Below are positions 29,472 to 38,883 of a DNA stretch of 64,000 nucleotides, one piece after another. Source of the DNA: Paraburkholderia sp. BCC1885 (GTDB lineage: Bacteria; Pseudomonadota; Gammaproteobacteria; Burkholderiales; Burkholderiaceae). Positions within the stretch are counted from its first letter, which is position 1. Every line of letters starts with the position of its first letter. The stretch lies in assembly GCF_900996235.1 (NCBI RefSeq), contig NZ_CAAJGM010000252.1, positions 62,001-126,000 on the forward strand. Reading direction: 5' to 3'. Made by a program: the position numbers and the translations under genes. The notes under the pieces were generated by a model. It was given only the letters and a program-made list of their open reading frames with translations. It was not told the DNA's origin and made no database searches.

Positions 29472-29887
29472 ACGGGCGTAGAAAATACCCGGGCGCTGCA
29501 AGTTCGGTTCACGGAATTGTCTTAATTGTGGCGCGGTGCAGCAAAAGCCTATACAATGCTGCCTGCGCTTCACTGCTTTGCCCGGCTCTCTTTTAGCGGC
29601 CTTTGCGGCGCAGCGCCTCGTAGCGTTTTGCTCCAATCCAGTTTAGAACCTGTCCCCTCCTGCCTAGCCCCCTACGGGCGATCATGTACCAGGCTGGCGG
29701 CACGCCGTGTTGGCATGTCGCAACCGATACAGCTTCTAACAAAAAGCTCGCCTTGATTGTCGCGAGCTGCCCCCGTTTTTCGATTTGCTCGCTGCTTCTT
29801 TGCTCGCTGAATCCGACGACTTGGGTATGCCGATTGGCGCCGACGTATTTATTCCGTGCATCACCCAGGATCGTTTCAAGGATTCTC
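29472..29887 (+). promoter_or_regulatory. Promoter and long structured 5' leader of rhlE
   Basis: This 416-base non-coding stretch precedes rhlE. A possible promoter is TTGTGG (about 29527) with TATACAAT about 18 bases later, near 29550, giving a leader of over 300 bases. Within it, AGCTCGC (29745-29751) pairs with GCGAGCT (29762-29768), followed by GCCCCCGTTTTT, which resembles an intrinsic terminator or attenuator. Long structured leaders are common on cold-inducible RNA helicase and cold-shock genes. In-frame codons extending upstream of the rhlE ATG show no helicase homology. Confidence 0.45.
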
Positions 29888-31513
29888 ATGACTTCGAGCA
29901 ATACCCCCAGCAGCCCGTTGAACGCCATCGCCGACCAGGCACTCGGTCTCGTCGACTCCGCCGCAGCACCCGCACAGGCAGCCGTGGCTGCCGCGCCGGC
30001 AGCCGCCGCAGTCGTCGCCGAGGCACCGGCCGGCCCGTCGTTCGCGTCGCTCGGCCTGTCCCCGGACGTCGTCTCCGCACTGACCGCCGCTGGCTATCAA
30101 ACCCCCACGCCGGTTCAGCAACGCGCGATCCCCGCCGGCATCGCCGGCCGCGATCTGATGGTCTCGAGCCCGACCGGTTCGGGCAAGACCGCCGCGTTCA
30201 TGCTGCCCGCCATCGAGCGTTTCTCGCAACTGCAAAAGGCGCAAGCCAGCCAGCCGCGTGAGCCGCGTCCGGCTGACGGCGCCCGCAACACGCGCCGTCC
30301 GCAACCGGTTGCCCGTCCGACCATGCTGGTTCTGACGCCGACCCGCGAACTCGCGATGCAGGTCACCACTGCCGCCGCCACGTATGGCAAGCACCTGAAG
30401 CGCCTGCGCACCGTCAGCATTCTCGGCGGCGTCGCTTACGGCCAACAGCTGATGCTGCTGGCGAAAAACCCGGAAATCCTGGTTGCTACGCCGGGCCGTC
30501 TGATCGACCATCTGGAACGCGGCCGTATCGACCTGTCGCAACTGCAGATTCTCGTGCTCGACGAAGCCGACCGCATGCTGGATATGGGCTTCATCGAAGA
30601 CATCGAGACCATCGTCGCCGCTACGCCGGCCACGCGTCAAACGATGCTGTTCTCGGCCACGCTCGACGGCAAGATCACTTCGCTGACGGGCCGTCTGCTG
30701 AAGGACCCGGAACGTATCGAGATCGTTCAGCGGATGGAACAGCGCACCAACATCGCGCAAACCGTCCACTATGTTGACGACCGCGATCACAAGGACCGTC
30801 TGCTCGACCATCTGCTGCGCGCCGACGGCCTCGACCAGGCAATCGTCTTCACCGCAACCAAGATGGACGCCGACCAGCTGGCCGGCCGTCTGGCCGATGC
30901 CGGTTTCGAATCCGCCGCACTGCACGGCGACCTGCCGCAGGGCGCGCGCAACCGCACCATCAAGGCACTGCGCGAGCGTCGTGTGCGCGTGCTGGTGGCA
31001 ACGGACGTCGCCGCTCGCGGTATCGACATCCCGGGCATCACGCACGTGTTCAACTACGACCTGCCGAAGTTCGCGGAAGACTACGTGCACCGTATCGGCC
31101 GTACCGGCCGTGCTGGCCGCTCGGGCATCGCCGTGAGCCTCGTGCATCACGCCGAGCAAGGTGCGTTGAAGCGCATCGAGCGCTTCGTGCGCACCCCGCT
31201 GCCGGTCAATGTCGTCGAAGGCTTCGAGCCGCGCAAGTCGGCTCCGTCGGGCAATGGCCGTCCTGGCTTTGGCGGCCGTGGCCGTCCGGGCGGCGGCAAC
31301 GGCGGTGGCCGTCGCTTCGGTAGCGGCAGCGGCGCCGGCAAGCCGGCTGGTAACGGCGGCGGCGCTCGCACCGGCAGCGGTGGCGGCAATGGCGGCGGCT
31401 GGGCCGGCAAGCCGGCCGGCGGCGGTTCGCGCGAAGGCTTCGGCGGCTCGCGTGACGGTGGCTACGGCGCACGCCGCAGCGACGGTCCGCGCACGGCGCG
31501 TCGTGGTAGCTGA
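29888..31513 (+). CDS. rhlE: DEAD-box ATP-dependent RNA helicase, RhlE group
   Basis: The protein is 541 aa from the ATG at 29888. After an Ala-rich leader of about 45 residues come the Q motif (PTPVQQRAIP), motif I (SPTGSGKTA), Ia (PTRELAMQ), II (VLDEADRMLDMGF), III (FSATLDGKI), V (VATDVAARGIDI) and VI (HRIGRTGRAGRSG). The last 110 residues are Gly/Arg/Ser/Pro-rich and basic, an RNA-binding tail. It unwinds RNA in ribosome assembly and mRNA decay, often in the cold. A terminator follows. The naming within the RhlE/CsdA group is by overall resemblance. Confidence 0.93.
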   Translation: MTSSNTPSSPLNAIADQALGLVDSAAAPAQAAVAAAPAAAAVVAEAPAGPSFASLGLSPDVVSALTAAGYQTPTPVQQRAIPAGIAGRDLMVSSPTGSGKTAAFMLPAIERFSQLQKAQASQPREPRPADGARNTRRPQPVARPTMLVLTPTRELAMQVTTAAATYGKHLKRLRTVSILGGVAYGQQLMLLAKNPEILVATPGRLIDHLERGRIDLSQLQILVLDEADRMLDMGFIEDIETIVAATPATRQTMLFSATLDGKITSLTGRLLKDPERIEIVQRMEQRTNIAQTVHYVDDRDHKDRLLDHLLRADGLDQAIVFTATKMDADQLAGRLADAGFESAALHGDLPQGARNRTIKALRERRVRVLVATDVAARGIDIPGITHVFNYDLPKFAEDYVHRIGRTGRAGRSGIAVSLVHHAEQGALKRIERFVRTPLPVNVVEGFEPRKSAPSGNGRPGFGGRGRPGGGNGGGRRFGSGSGAGKPAGNGGGARTGSGGGNGGGWAGKPAGGGSREGFGGSRDGGYGARRSDGPRTARRGS

Positions 31514-31564
31514 ACAGACAGCTAGATGACCCCAGGTGGCCTCGGCCACCCGGACGTCAAAAGG

Positions 31565-31593
31565 AAACCGGTGCTCAGGCGCCGGTTTTTTTT
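31565..31593 (+). terminator. Rho-independent terminator after rhlE
   Basis: Arms AAACCGGTGC and GCGCCGGTTT (one G-T pair) enclose a TCAG loop and run into eight consecutive T residues on the plus strand. Confidence 0.9.
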
Positions 31594-31906
31594 CGTCCGT
31601 ATTTTGGCCGCGCACCAAATTTCACGATGTGGAAAATTTTTTTGCCTCGTAAAAAATCGTGCTGCGTGGCACAACGAGGGCTGTTGCAGCAGGGAAAACG
31701 GCGTTTCTCAATGCGGAACAAAGCAATTAAACCATTGATTTAAAACATTTAAAAATCTCACATAAAGCGCAACGTGCGTCTGTTGCGTGCGCTTCCATTT
31801 GCCTAGACTCTTATACAAGACTTCACGAAACGAAACGCCAGCCGGCCTTCGCTTCGAGAAGAGAGAGTTCACCAATCCCACTATTCAGGCAAACAAGGAG
31901 CACATC
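31594..31906 (+). promoter_or_regulatory. AT-rich upstream region of aceA
   Basis: This 313-base non-coding region is far richer in A and T than its neighbours, with A/T tracts at about 31610-31660 and 31720-31765. It probably carries the aceA promoter, but no clear -35/-10 pair can be fixed. An imperfect inverted repeat around 31768-31795 (AAGCGCAAC ... GTTGCGTGCGCTT) is a candidate regulator site. AAGGAG at about 31895 is the ribosome-binding site. Confidence 0.45.
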
Positions 31907-33214
<1,308 letters not shown>

Positions 33215-33380
33215 GGGACGGGCGGCGTCCCGCTAACAGACAGGAAACGGTCCCGCTCGAAGGCCGCGATCAGGGGGAGACGCGTCAGCGCCGGAAAGGG
33301 CTAGCGAGCGGGACTCACGTAGATCGTATTAAATGTGCCGCCGTCACAACAATAACTCTGTCGACAAGAGACACCGCCGA

Positions 33381-33408
33381 CGCCGGCAGCCCATCAGGGG
33401 TGCCGGCG
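33381..33408. repeat. Inverted repeat between convergent aceA and the secreted repeat protein gene
   Basis: Perfect 8-bp arms CGCCGGCA and TGCCGGCG surround a 12-base loop. There is no T-run on either strand, so it is at best a weak bidirectional terminator. Confidence 0.4.
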
Positions 33409-33449
33409 CCTATTAGCTCGCGCTCAATCCCGGTCTAAAGCGCTTTGCG

Positions 33450-36400
33450 TCAGTGCGCAGAGGCGGTAAGCATGGCGCTTACGTCAGGCTGAAGCGCACC
33501 GGCCAGACTTGCCGAAACAGAGGCGGGGACCGCGTACGCGGCCATCGCAGCCACAAGCGGGCTCAGGTTGACGTCGTCGGTGACCGCGGCAGACTGATCC
33601 GCAGTCAGCCCGGACATGCCGGCACCGCTGTATGCCAGATTCACCCCTGCCATCTGGCCGGTCGTACCGTTTGCATAGCCAAACGTACCTTGCACGACAA
33701 TCTGGTTGCCGTTGTCGTTCTGGTTCGCCTGCGTGTCCTGCAGGCTCAGCGACGTAATGCCCAGCTGACTCAGGCTGTAGAGTTGACCAGTCTCGAACTG
33801 TCCCGTACCCGTCGTGTCAACCCAGACCTTCAAATCGTTCCACAGCGCATCCGACGAGGTCAGTTCGCTTTCGCCGATGCCATCAACCTGCTGCGCCAGC
33901 GTATTGAGCGCATTCATCCCCGCCACGAGCTGGCTGCCCTGAGTGACCGCGACCGTGTTCTCCGGGTCATTCGGATCATATACCAGGTAGCCCTCGCCAG
34001 CTGTACCCCAGCCCGTCTGCACCGGCTGGCCATTGCTGAGCAGGTCGAAAGTCGCAGGCGAGCTGCCCAATGCTGTAGTCTGAACCGCACCGCCGTTCAG
34101 ATTGAGCATGATCGGGTCATCGTCGAACCACGAATCGTCATCGTCCATATCAGCGTCATCGAAGTAGTCGTCGTCGCCCGAATCGAGGCTGCCCGAACCG
34201 CCCGTGAACCACGATCCCCCGCTGTAATACTCTGTCTCGGCACCCGTCGAGATATTGAACATCGCACCCGAGGTTTGAACACCTGTGGCTGCATTGAAGT
34301 AGTCAATCTGCGAGAAATAGCTTCCGCCCGTTGAAAACAGCTCCTCCGTTGCATAGGGGTCCACGCCGTCATACAGAAAAAGCGAATCAACCGCGCCCGA
34401 GACCGGATTGAACGCTTCGTTCTCCGTCTCCTTGCACGTTGTTGTGTTGAATAATGTGATCTGGCTGGCGTACGGGCCTGACGTGCTGAACTGGTCGTAT
34501 TGTGACTCCAGCCCCGTGGACGTATTGAAGTACATCGCGCTGCTTTCCTGTCCGGTAGTGGAATTAAACAGGTCCTGCTGCGTCTCCACGCCCGCCGAAT
34601 TATATTGATAAATCGCGTTGGCGTAGTTCGCGCCAGGGGTGAACGACGCCATTTCCGCGACGTAGTTATTGGTTGTCGTGCCGGCATACTGCAAGAATTC
34701 CGTTTCCTGCCCGGACGAACCGAACTCGACGTTCGAGATTTCAGCACCGTTGGCAGTACTGAAATTTATCTGGTTCGTCTCGTAGTTGTTGCCCGCTGTC
34801 CCACTGAAATAGATCCCGTCTGTTTCGTTGCCCGCCTGGTTGTACTGCAGGTCGGAAATCTCAAGACCATTCAGTGTGCTGAAGCTGATCTGGTCAGTCT
34901 GATAGTTGTTTGACGTCGTGCCGGCGAAGTCCTGCAGACCTGTTTCCTGACCGGAGGAATTGAACTGGTAGTTCGAGACGACCGCGCCGTTGGTGAGACT
35001 GAAGTTGTACTGGTTAGTCTCGTAGTTATTGGTCGTCGTGCCAGCGAAGTCCTGCTCATCGGCTTCCTTGCCCGATGAGTTGTACTGGTAGTTCGAGACG
35101 ACCGCACCATTGGAGAGACTGAAGTTGTACTGGTTGGTCTCGTAGTTATTGGCCGTCGTACCAGCAAAGTCCTGCTCATCGGTTTCCCTGCCCGATGAAT
35201 TGTACTGGTAGTTCGAGACGACGGAACCATTGGAGAGACTGAAGTTGTACTGGTTGGTCTCGTAGTTGTTGCTCGTCGTGCCGGCGAAGTCCTGCTCATC
35301 GGTTTCCTTGCCCGCTGAGTTGAACTGGTAGTTGGAAGTCTCGGCGCCGTTTTCCGTACTGTAGTTCACCTGATTGGTTTCGTAGTCGTTGGTCGCCGTC
35401 CCGGTGAAATAAATACCGTCTGTTTCCTTGCCAGCAGAATTGAACTGGTAGTCCGACGTTTCTACGCCGTAGAGCGTGCTGAAATTGATCTGGTTGGTCT
35501 CGTAGTTGCCCGTTGTCGTACCTGCGAACAACTGTTCCTCGGTCACCTGACTGGAAGAATTGAAGATGACGTTTGACGTCTCTGCATTATTGGCCGTGCT
35601 GTAGTTGGTTTGATTGGTTTCGTAGTTGTTTGTTGTCGTGCCTGCATAGTAGACGGCATCCGTTTCCTTGCCAGTCGCATTGAACTGGTAATCCGAAACC
35701 TCCACGCCGTACAGCGCGCTGTAATTGATCTGATCGGTTTCTATTCCATTCGAATAGTCTATTGCTTCCGACTCGTTACCAGTTGATGTGTTGATCAGCT
35801 GATCCTGAGTCATTTGGCCAGAAGTGTTCCACATCTGGTACTCGGTCTGCTGTCCATCGACGTTGTAAAACGAACGGCTCTCCAGTTTTCCATTTTCATC
35901 GCTGAAGCTTTCTGTGATCTGGCCTGAGACATCCTGAATAAATGCGCTACTTTTGTCCTGATTGTAAATTGTGCTGGTGAAGCTGCTTGCAGAGGTGTAG
36001 GTGTCGGTTCCGTGGCTCCCGTCGGACGACGTCCACGAATCGCTGAGCAGAGTTCGCGTACCATTGGCGCCAAGGGCCGAGTATTGCCCGGTAATTGTGC
36101 ATGTATACTGATTGCTATCTCCACACACTTCAGTTGTAGTTATAGTCGCGCCACCGTTTTGTGCTTCAAGTTGGTTGAGTATGGAAGCCGCTGTTCCCGC
36201 ATCCCACTCCGGAAGCGATAGAGCTTGCATGAGAATACCGGAATTGACTCCAGCGTACGTTAATGCCCCATTGACATACGAAATACAATTATTCCCAAAT
36301 ACACCCTGCACGCCAAAGAAGCCACCAAGGACATTGTAGTCCGTATTAATCTCAGGCAAGGAGGAGTTAACGCTTCCGCCTGGCAATCCGGCGTCTGCGA

Positions 36401-36701
36401 GGGCTTCGTTTTCTGTGTTCTCGCCGTATGCAATAAGGGCTTGCACCTGAGCGTCAGTAATAGGTGCACTTTGTGTAAAGTATCGACCTTGATAAACGGT
36501 GGAGTCGTCGTTGACCACCTGTCCAGCGCCAAATGGAGACCCTTGTTTGATGGGATCAAATCCGAAAGTGTACGAATTTCCGCTACTATCAGTTACTGTA
36601 AACCAAACGTGTCCCGGCAGTGACTGGGATGAACCTCCAGTTTGAGAGTTGATTTCATTGGTTCCAGGTGCTGCGATATTGATAGTCAATGTTCCAGACA
36701 T
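33450..36701 (-). CDS. Large tandem-repeat protein, probable type I secretion substrate with N-terminal papain-like domain
   Basis: The protein is 1083 aa with no Sec signal. The start is the ATG at 36699-36701, preceded by GGTGA. Residues about 25-155 contain LPGHVWFTV (His31) and GNNCISYVNGAL (Asn138-Cys139), the order of catalytic residues in permuted papain-like hydrolases. Residues about 210-840 are Tyr/Asn/Thr/Ser-rich repeats, including nine 40-residue copies. An acidic block rich in Asp follows (about 840-865). The last 220 residues, from DPIMLNLNGGAVQTT through WNDLKVWVDTTGTGQ, match a module often found near the C-terminus of type I exported RTX-type proteins, although classic GGxGxD repeats are missing. 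It is the last gene after a complete type I exporter. The hydrolase role is an inference. Confidence 0.8.
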   Translation of the reverse strand: MSGTLTINIAAPGTNEINSQTGGSSQSLPGHVWFTVTDSSGNSYTFGFDPIKQGSPFGAGQVVNDDSTVYQGRYFTQSAPITDAQVQALIAYGENTENEALADAGLPGGSVNSSLPEINTDYNVLGGFFGVQGVFGNNCISYVNGALTYAGVNSGILMQALSLPEWDAGTAASILNQLEAQNGGATITTTEVCGDSNQYTCTITGQYSALGANGTRTLLSDSWTSSDGSHGTDTYTSASSFTSTIYNQDKSSAFIQDVSGQITESFSDENGKLESRSFYNVDGQQTEYQMWNTSGQMTQDQLINTSTGNESEAIDYSNGIETDQINYSALYGVEVSDYQFNATGKETDAVYYAGTTTNNYETNQTNYSTANNAETSNVIFNSSSQVTEEQLFAGTTTGNYETNQINFSTLYGVETSDYQFNSAGKETDGIYFTGTATNDYETNQVNYSTENGAETSNYQFNSAGKETDEQDFAGTTSNNYETNQYNFSLSNGSVVSNYQYNSSGRETDEQDFAGTTANNYETNQYNFSLSNGAVVSNYQYNSSGKEADEQDFAGTTTNNYETNQYNFSLTNGAVVSNYQFNSSGQETGLQDFAGTTSNNYQTDQISFSTLNGLEISDLQYNQAGNETDGIYFSGTAGNNYETNQINFSTANGAEISNVEFGSSGQETEFLQYAGTTTNNYVAEMASFTPGANYANAIYQYNSAGVETQQDLFNSTTGQESSAMYFNTSTGLESQYDQFSTSGPYASQITLFNTTTCKETENEAFNPVSGAVDSLFLYDGVDPYATEELFSTGGSYFSQIDYFNAATGVQTSGAMFNISTGAETEYYSGGSWFTGGSGSLDSGDDDYFDDADMDDDDSWFDDDPIMLNLNGGAVQTTALGSSPATFDLLSNGQPVQTGWGTAGEGYLVYDPNDPENTVAVTQGSQLVAGMNALNTLAQQVDGIGESELTSSDALWNDLKVWVDTTGTGQFETGQLYSLSQLGITSLSLQDTQANQNDNGNQIVVQGTFGYANGTTGQMAGVNLAYSGAGMSGLTADQSAAVTDDVNLSPLVAAMAAYAVPASVSASLAGALQPDVSAMLTASAH
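34600..35760 (-). repeat. 120-bp tandem repeat array inside the secreted protein gene
   Basis: About nine copies of a 120-bp unit encode 40 residues each, built as two 20-residue halves: a NNYETNQ-x-NFS half and a SNYQFNSSGxET half ending FAGTT. The three central copies (about 34,930-35,300) are nearly identical in DNA and protein; outer copies are more diverged. The half-units resemble Rhs/YD repeats in spacing and in the Tyr-Asn...Gly-x-x-Thr pattern. Boundaries are approximate. Confidence 0.85.
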
Positions 36702-36848
36702 TTTTTCACCATAATTAGTAGTGCTATATAGTAGATCTAAAAATAATTTAGATCTCATTTAAACGGCTTTCACCGAATTTTATAAAAAATATGTGTCCAG
36801 CTGTTTTTATTAACATTCTCAGAGATAAAATTACAAAACCAGTATTTC

Positions 36849-37385
36849 CTATTTAATCAGATATCCACTGCATATTGCGGTTTGGATATCTCCGCCGAAT
36901 CTTGAATCATTGGTGACTGATTCGACTGAAACACTATAGTCACCCGGCGGCAAGGCCATATCGTCTAGCGGAAACGACTTACCGGGACGGCACATGACTC
37001 TTCCTGACCCGTAATCGCTGTAGATTATCTTTTGCCTTAAAATATGGTCGGCGCTATCGCGCCACGTCACTCGGACATATATTCCCTGATGGGGAGACTT
37101 CGGTTTATCACCGGTGTAGATATAGTCTTCTCCGGTAAGATTTTTATATAGCGTCATGAACTTGTCAGAAGCATCTCGATCACCCCGGTTCTGGGGCGGC
37201 AGGAGCAACAAGGCAACTTCCGTAGGGTTTCGTCGAGTTAACCAGGATCTAAATTGAGAAACATGAATTTCCAAACGGGCTAATTCATCCTTCTTTGCCA
37301 GATTGAGATATGCAATATCTGCCTGCGCATCTGCATAGATGGCATACGGAAATAAAATCATACAAGACAAAATTTCTTTTACCAT
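36849..37385 (-). CDS. Secreted DUF5625-like protein, candidate immunity factor
   Basis: The protein is 178 aa. The N-terminus MVKEILSCMILFPYAIYADAQA looks like a Sec signal peptide, so the protein should reside in the periplasm. The mature part, with GIYVRVTWRD and the C-terminal LPPGDYSVSVESVTNDSRFGGD, resembles DUF5625 proteins, which often neighbour toxin or secretion loci in Burkholderia and Pseudomonas (recalled, not searched). It lies 148 bases before the 1083-aa repeat protein on the same strand. A role as an immunity protein against that product is an inference from export and position only. Confidence 0.6.
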   Translation of the reverse strand: MVKEILSCMILFPYAIYADAQADIAYLNLAKKDELARLEIHVSQFRSWLTRRNPTEVALLLLPPQNRGDRDASDKFMTLYKNLTGEDYIYTGDKPKSPHQGIYVRVTWRDSADHILRQKIIYSDYGSGRVMCRPGKSFPLDDMALPPGDYSVSVESVTNDSRFGGDIQTAICSGYLIK

Positions 37386-37442
37386 TTCTCAGATTTCAAA
37401 TTTAATTAACTTATCGCACGAACCGAGATTTTGCTCATTACA

Positions 37443-37730
37443 TTAGGGAACGCTGATTTGAAGCTCGGCGACCAACAATGTATCGAACGCAGGCGTGATG
37501 CTGACAACAGGATCGTTTCCATCGTTACCGCCGCCATGTGCAAGCAAGTCGGCATTCGCCCCTCCACCCGACGTCGAAACGCCAATGCTTATGAGCCCTG
37601 TGCCGGCCGCAAATGTAGTGATTTCATTCATAAGGGTCGGCGACTTTGCGATCTCCGCCTCCAAAGCCAGATATGCCTGACCACTTGTTCCACCAAGTGC
37701 GTTGACTGCCTGCTGAGAAAACGCGTTCAT
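37443..37730 (-). CDS. Hypothetical 95-aa protein in the type I secretion cluster
   Basis: I do not recognise this protein. It begins MNAFSQQAVNALGGTSGQ, has a helical, Ala-rich first half and a Gly/Asn/Asp-rich loop (GGGANADLLAHGGGNDGND, residues about 56-74) and ends in ISVP. It has no signal peptide or membrane segment. Lack of an export signal plus the Gly/Asp loop would fit a small second substrate of the adjacent exporter, but it has no standard RTX nonapeptide. The ribosome-binding site is weak. It is on the strand and in the spacing of the operon. Confidence 0.5.
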   Translation of the reverse strand: MNAFSQQAVNALGGTSGQAYLALEAEIAKSPTLMNEITTFAAGTGLISIGVSTSGGGANADLLAHGGGNDGNDPVVSITPAFDTLLVAELQISVP

Positions 37731-37869
37731 AACGTTCGTTCATACTCTACATTCCGCAGAATGATGCTCCTGCATCAGGGGTTAATATCGTGAGCGGTAT
37801 CGAATCAAACCTATATTTACTATTGACTGATACCGCCAGCAAAAAAATGGCGACACAGATCAAGTGATT

Positions 37870-38685
37870 TCAGCGTGGAAATTTCACTGTTATCATTATC
37901 CCACTCCAATTTCCATTGATAACTTTTCCGGCACGCAGCCTATATAATGATTTACCGATATATAAATCCTTTCCAAATCCATTCGGGACGGGTTTGGGAA
38001 ATAGTCCAGGTTGTGGCGGAGACCCGTCCAGCACTATGACTTTCTCGGCGCGCTGCCGGTCAAAATCGTCGATGTTCTGCCAGCCACCGCCAAAAGTCTC
38101 GCAGAAATCTTTGTATATTCCGTCCGACAATAAATCGAACTGCATTCTCCTCATTGCTGAGCGACCGTCTTTCGGCTTGTCGCGATAATAAATGGACACC
38201 AGTCCTGAAATATTGCAGTACAGCTGAACATGCTCCCCTTGACTTTTATGCAGTTCGCACTGTTGCCCCGGTGATTCGCCAAGCCTTATCGAAATGGTAA
38301 ATGCCCGTTCATGATCTTCGATTAAATAGTCAGAAATCCGATGAACCTCCATTGCTCCAAATGCCTTTTGGAGCAACTGGTCTGAATCGTAGAAATTGGG
38401 ATCGTCAAGTCGGTTGGCATAGACCAGGTAATGAATATTTTCGAAGAATTCGTCAATATTTTGGGGCACTCTCAGGTTCTGCGTATCCTGTTCCATAAAG
38501 TGGGACGAACTCTGCCCGTGGCGCGAAAGAAGGGACCCTGACGGAGACTCTCCCACGCAGCCATACTGAAACACCGCCAGCATGATGACCACTAGCAGTT
38601 TGACAATACGCAGGCGTTTATACATGTTGCCCATGAGCAATCTCTCAGAATGATGCATCTGAATCTCGCCGTGGACCGCAAACAT
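37870..38685 (-). CDS. Putative lipoprotein of the type I secretion cluster
   Basis: The protein is 271 aa from the ATG at 38683-38685, which has a very strong ribosome-binding site (AAGGAGG, 8 bases upstream). An internal ATG at 38632-38634 would give a more normal signal peptide: MGNMYKRLRIVKLLVVIMLAVFQYGC. The sequence FQYGC is only a weak lipobox. The mature part has several cysteines (CELHKSQGEHVQLYC; DFCETFGGGW) and alternating strands, with a closing LYRLRAGKVINGNWSGIMITVKFP. I cannot name a family. Membrane-anchored periplasmic location and position between the exporter and the substrate fit an immunity or accessory factor. Confidence 0.65.
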   Translation of the reverse strand: MFAVHGEIQMHHSERLLMGNMYKRLRIVKLLVVIMLAVFQYGCVGESPSGSLLSRHGQSSSHFMEQDTQNLRVPQNIDEFFENIHYLVYANRLDDPNFYDSDQLLQKAFGAMEVHRISDYLIEDHERAFTISIRLGESPGQQCELHKSQGEHVQLYCNISGLVSIYYRDKPKDGRSAMRRMQFDLLSDGIYKDFCETFGGGWQNIDDFDRQRAEKVIVLDGSPPQPGLFPKPVPNGFGKDLYIGKSLYRLRAGKVINGNWSGIMITVKFPR

Positions 38686-38760
38686 ATTTAAAACCTCCTT
38701 GCGATGACCAGATTAATTTATAAATCGATAACGCTTTTCCCTGGAGCGACCTTCTTATTG

Positions 38761-38883
38761 TCATAATGGACCACCAATGGAAGACGCCGAGTCTGGGTGA
38801 ACACATACGCAACCATATTGAAACAGGATCAATATGATGGTCATCAAGATCGCAATGTTTTTGTATGCCCTGATACTTTTCAT
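38761..38883 (-). CDS. Small 40-aa membrane or lipoprotein ORF
   Basis: The ATG at 38881-38883 has TGAGGAT about 5-8 bases upstream. The product is a basic start (MKSIRAYKN), a hydrophobic stretch (IAILMTIILILF) and then QYGCVCVHPDS before a TGA. The FQYGCV segment is the same as in the 271-aa putative lipoprotein next door, with only silent differences in the QYGCV codons. An alternative is a frameshifted membrane protein: one extra C after the codon for Phe21 would shift into a frame reading NMVAYVFTQTRRLPLVVHYD and ending at about 38710. Confidence 0.45.
   Translation of the reverse strand: MKSIRAYKNIAILMTIILILFQYGCVCVHPDSASSIGGPL

Noticed and set aside
29684..29887. In-frame upstream extension of rhlE by 68 codons
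   Set aside because: The extension has many cysteines and no helicase similarity, while the ATG at 29888 starts a normal RhlE N-terminus.
34600..35760. Regular 120-bp repeats considered as a CRISPR or other DNA repeat array
   Set aside because: There are no unique spacers. The repeats keep an open reading frame and encode a protein repeat with mostly synonymous or conservative differences.
37443..37730. Gly-Gly near the N-terminus of the 95-aa protein as a bacteriocin-type leader
   Set aside because: The adjacent exporter lacks the peptidase cysteine, and the preceding residues do not match the usual leader pattern.
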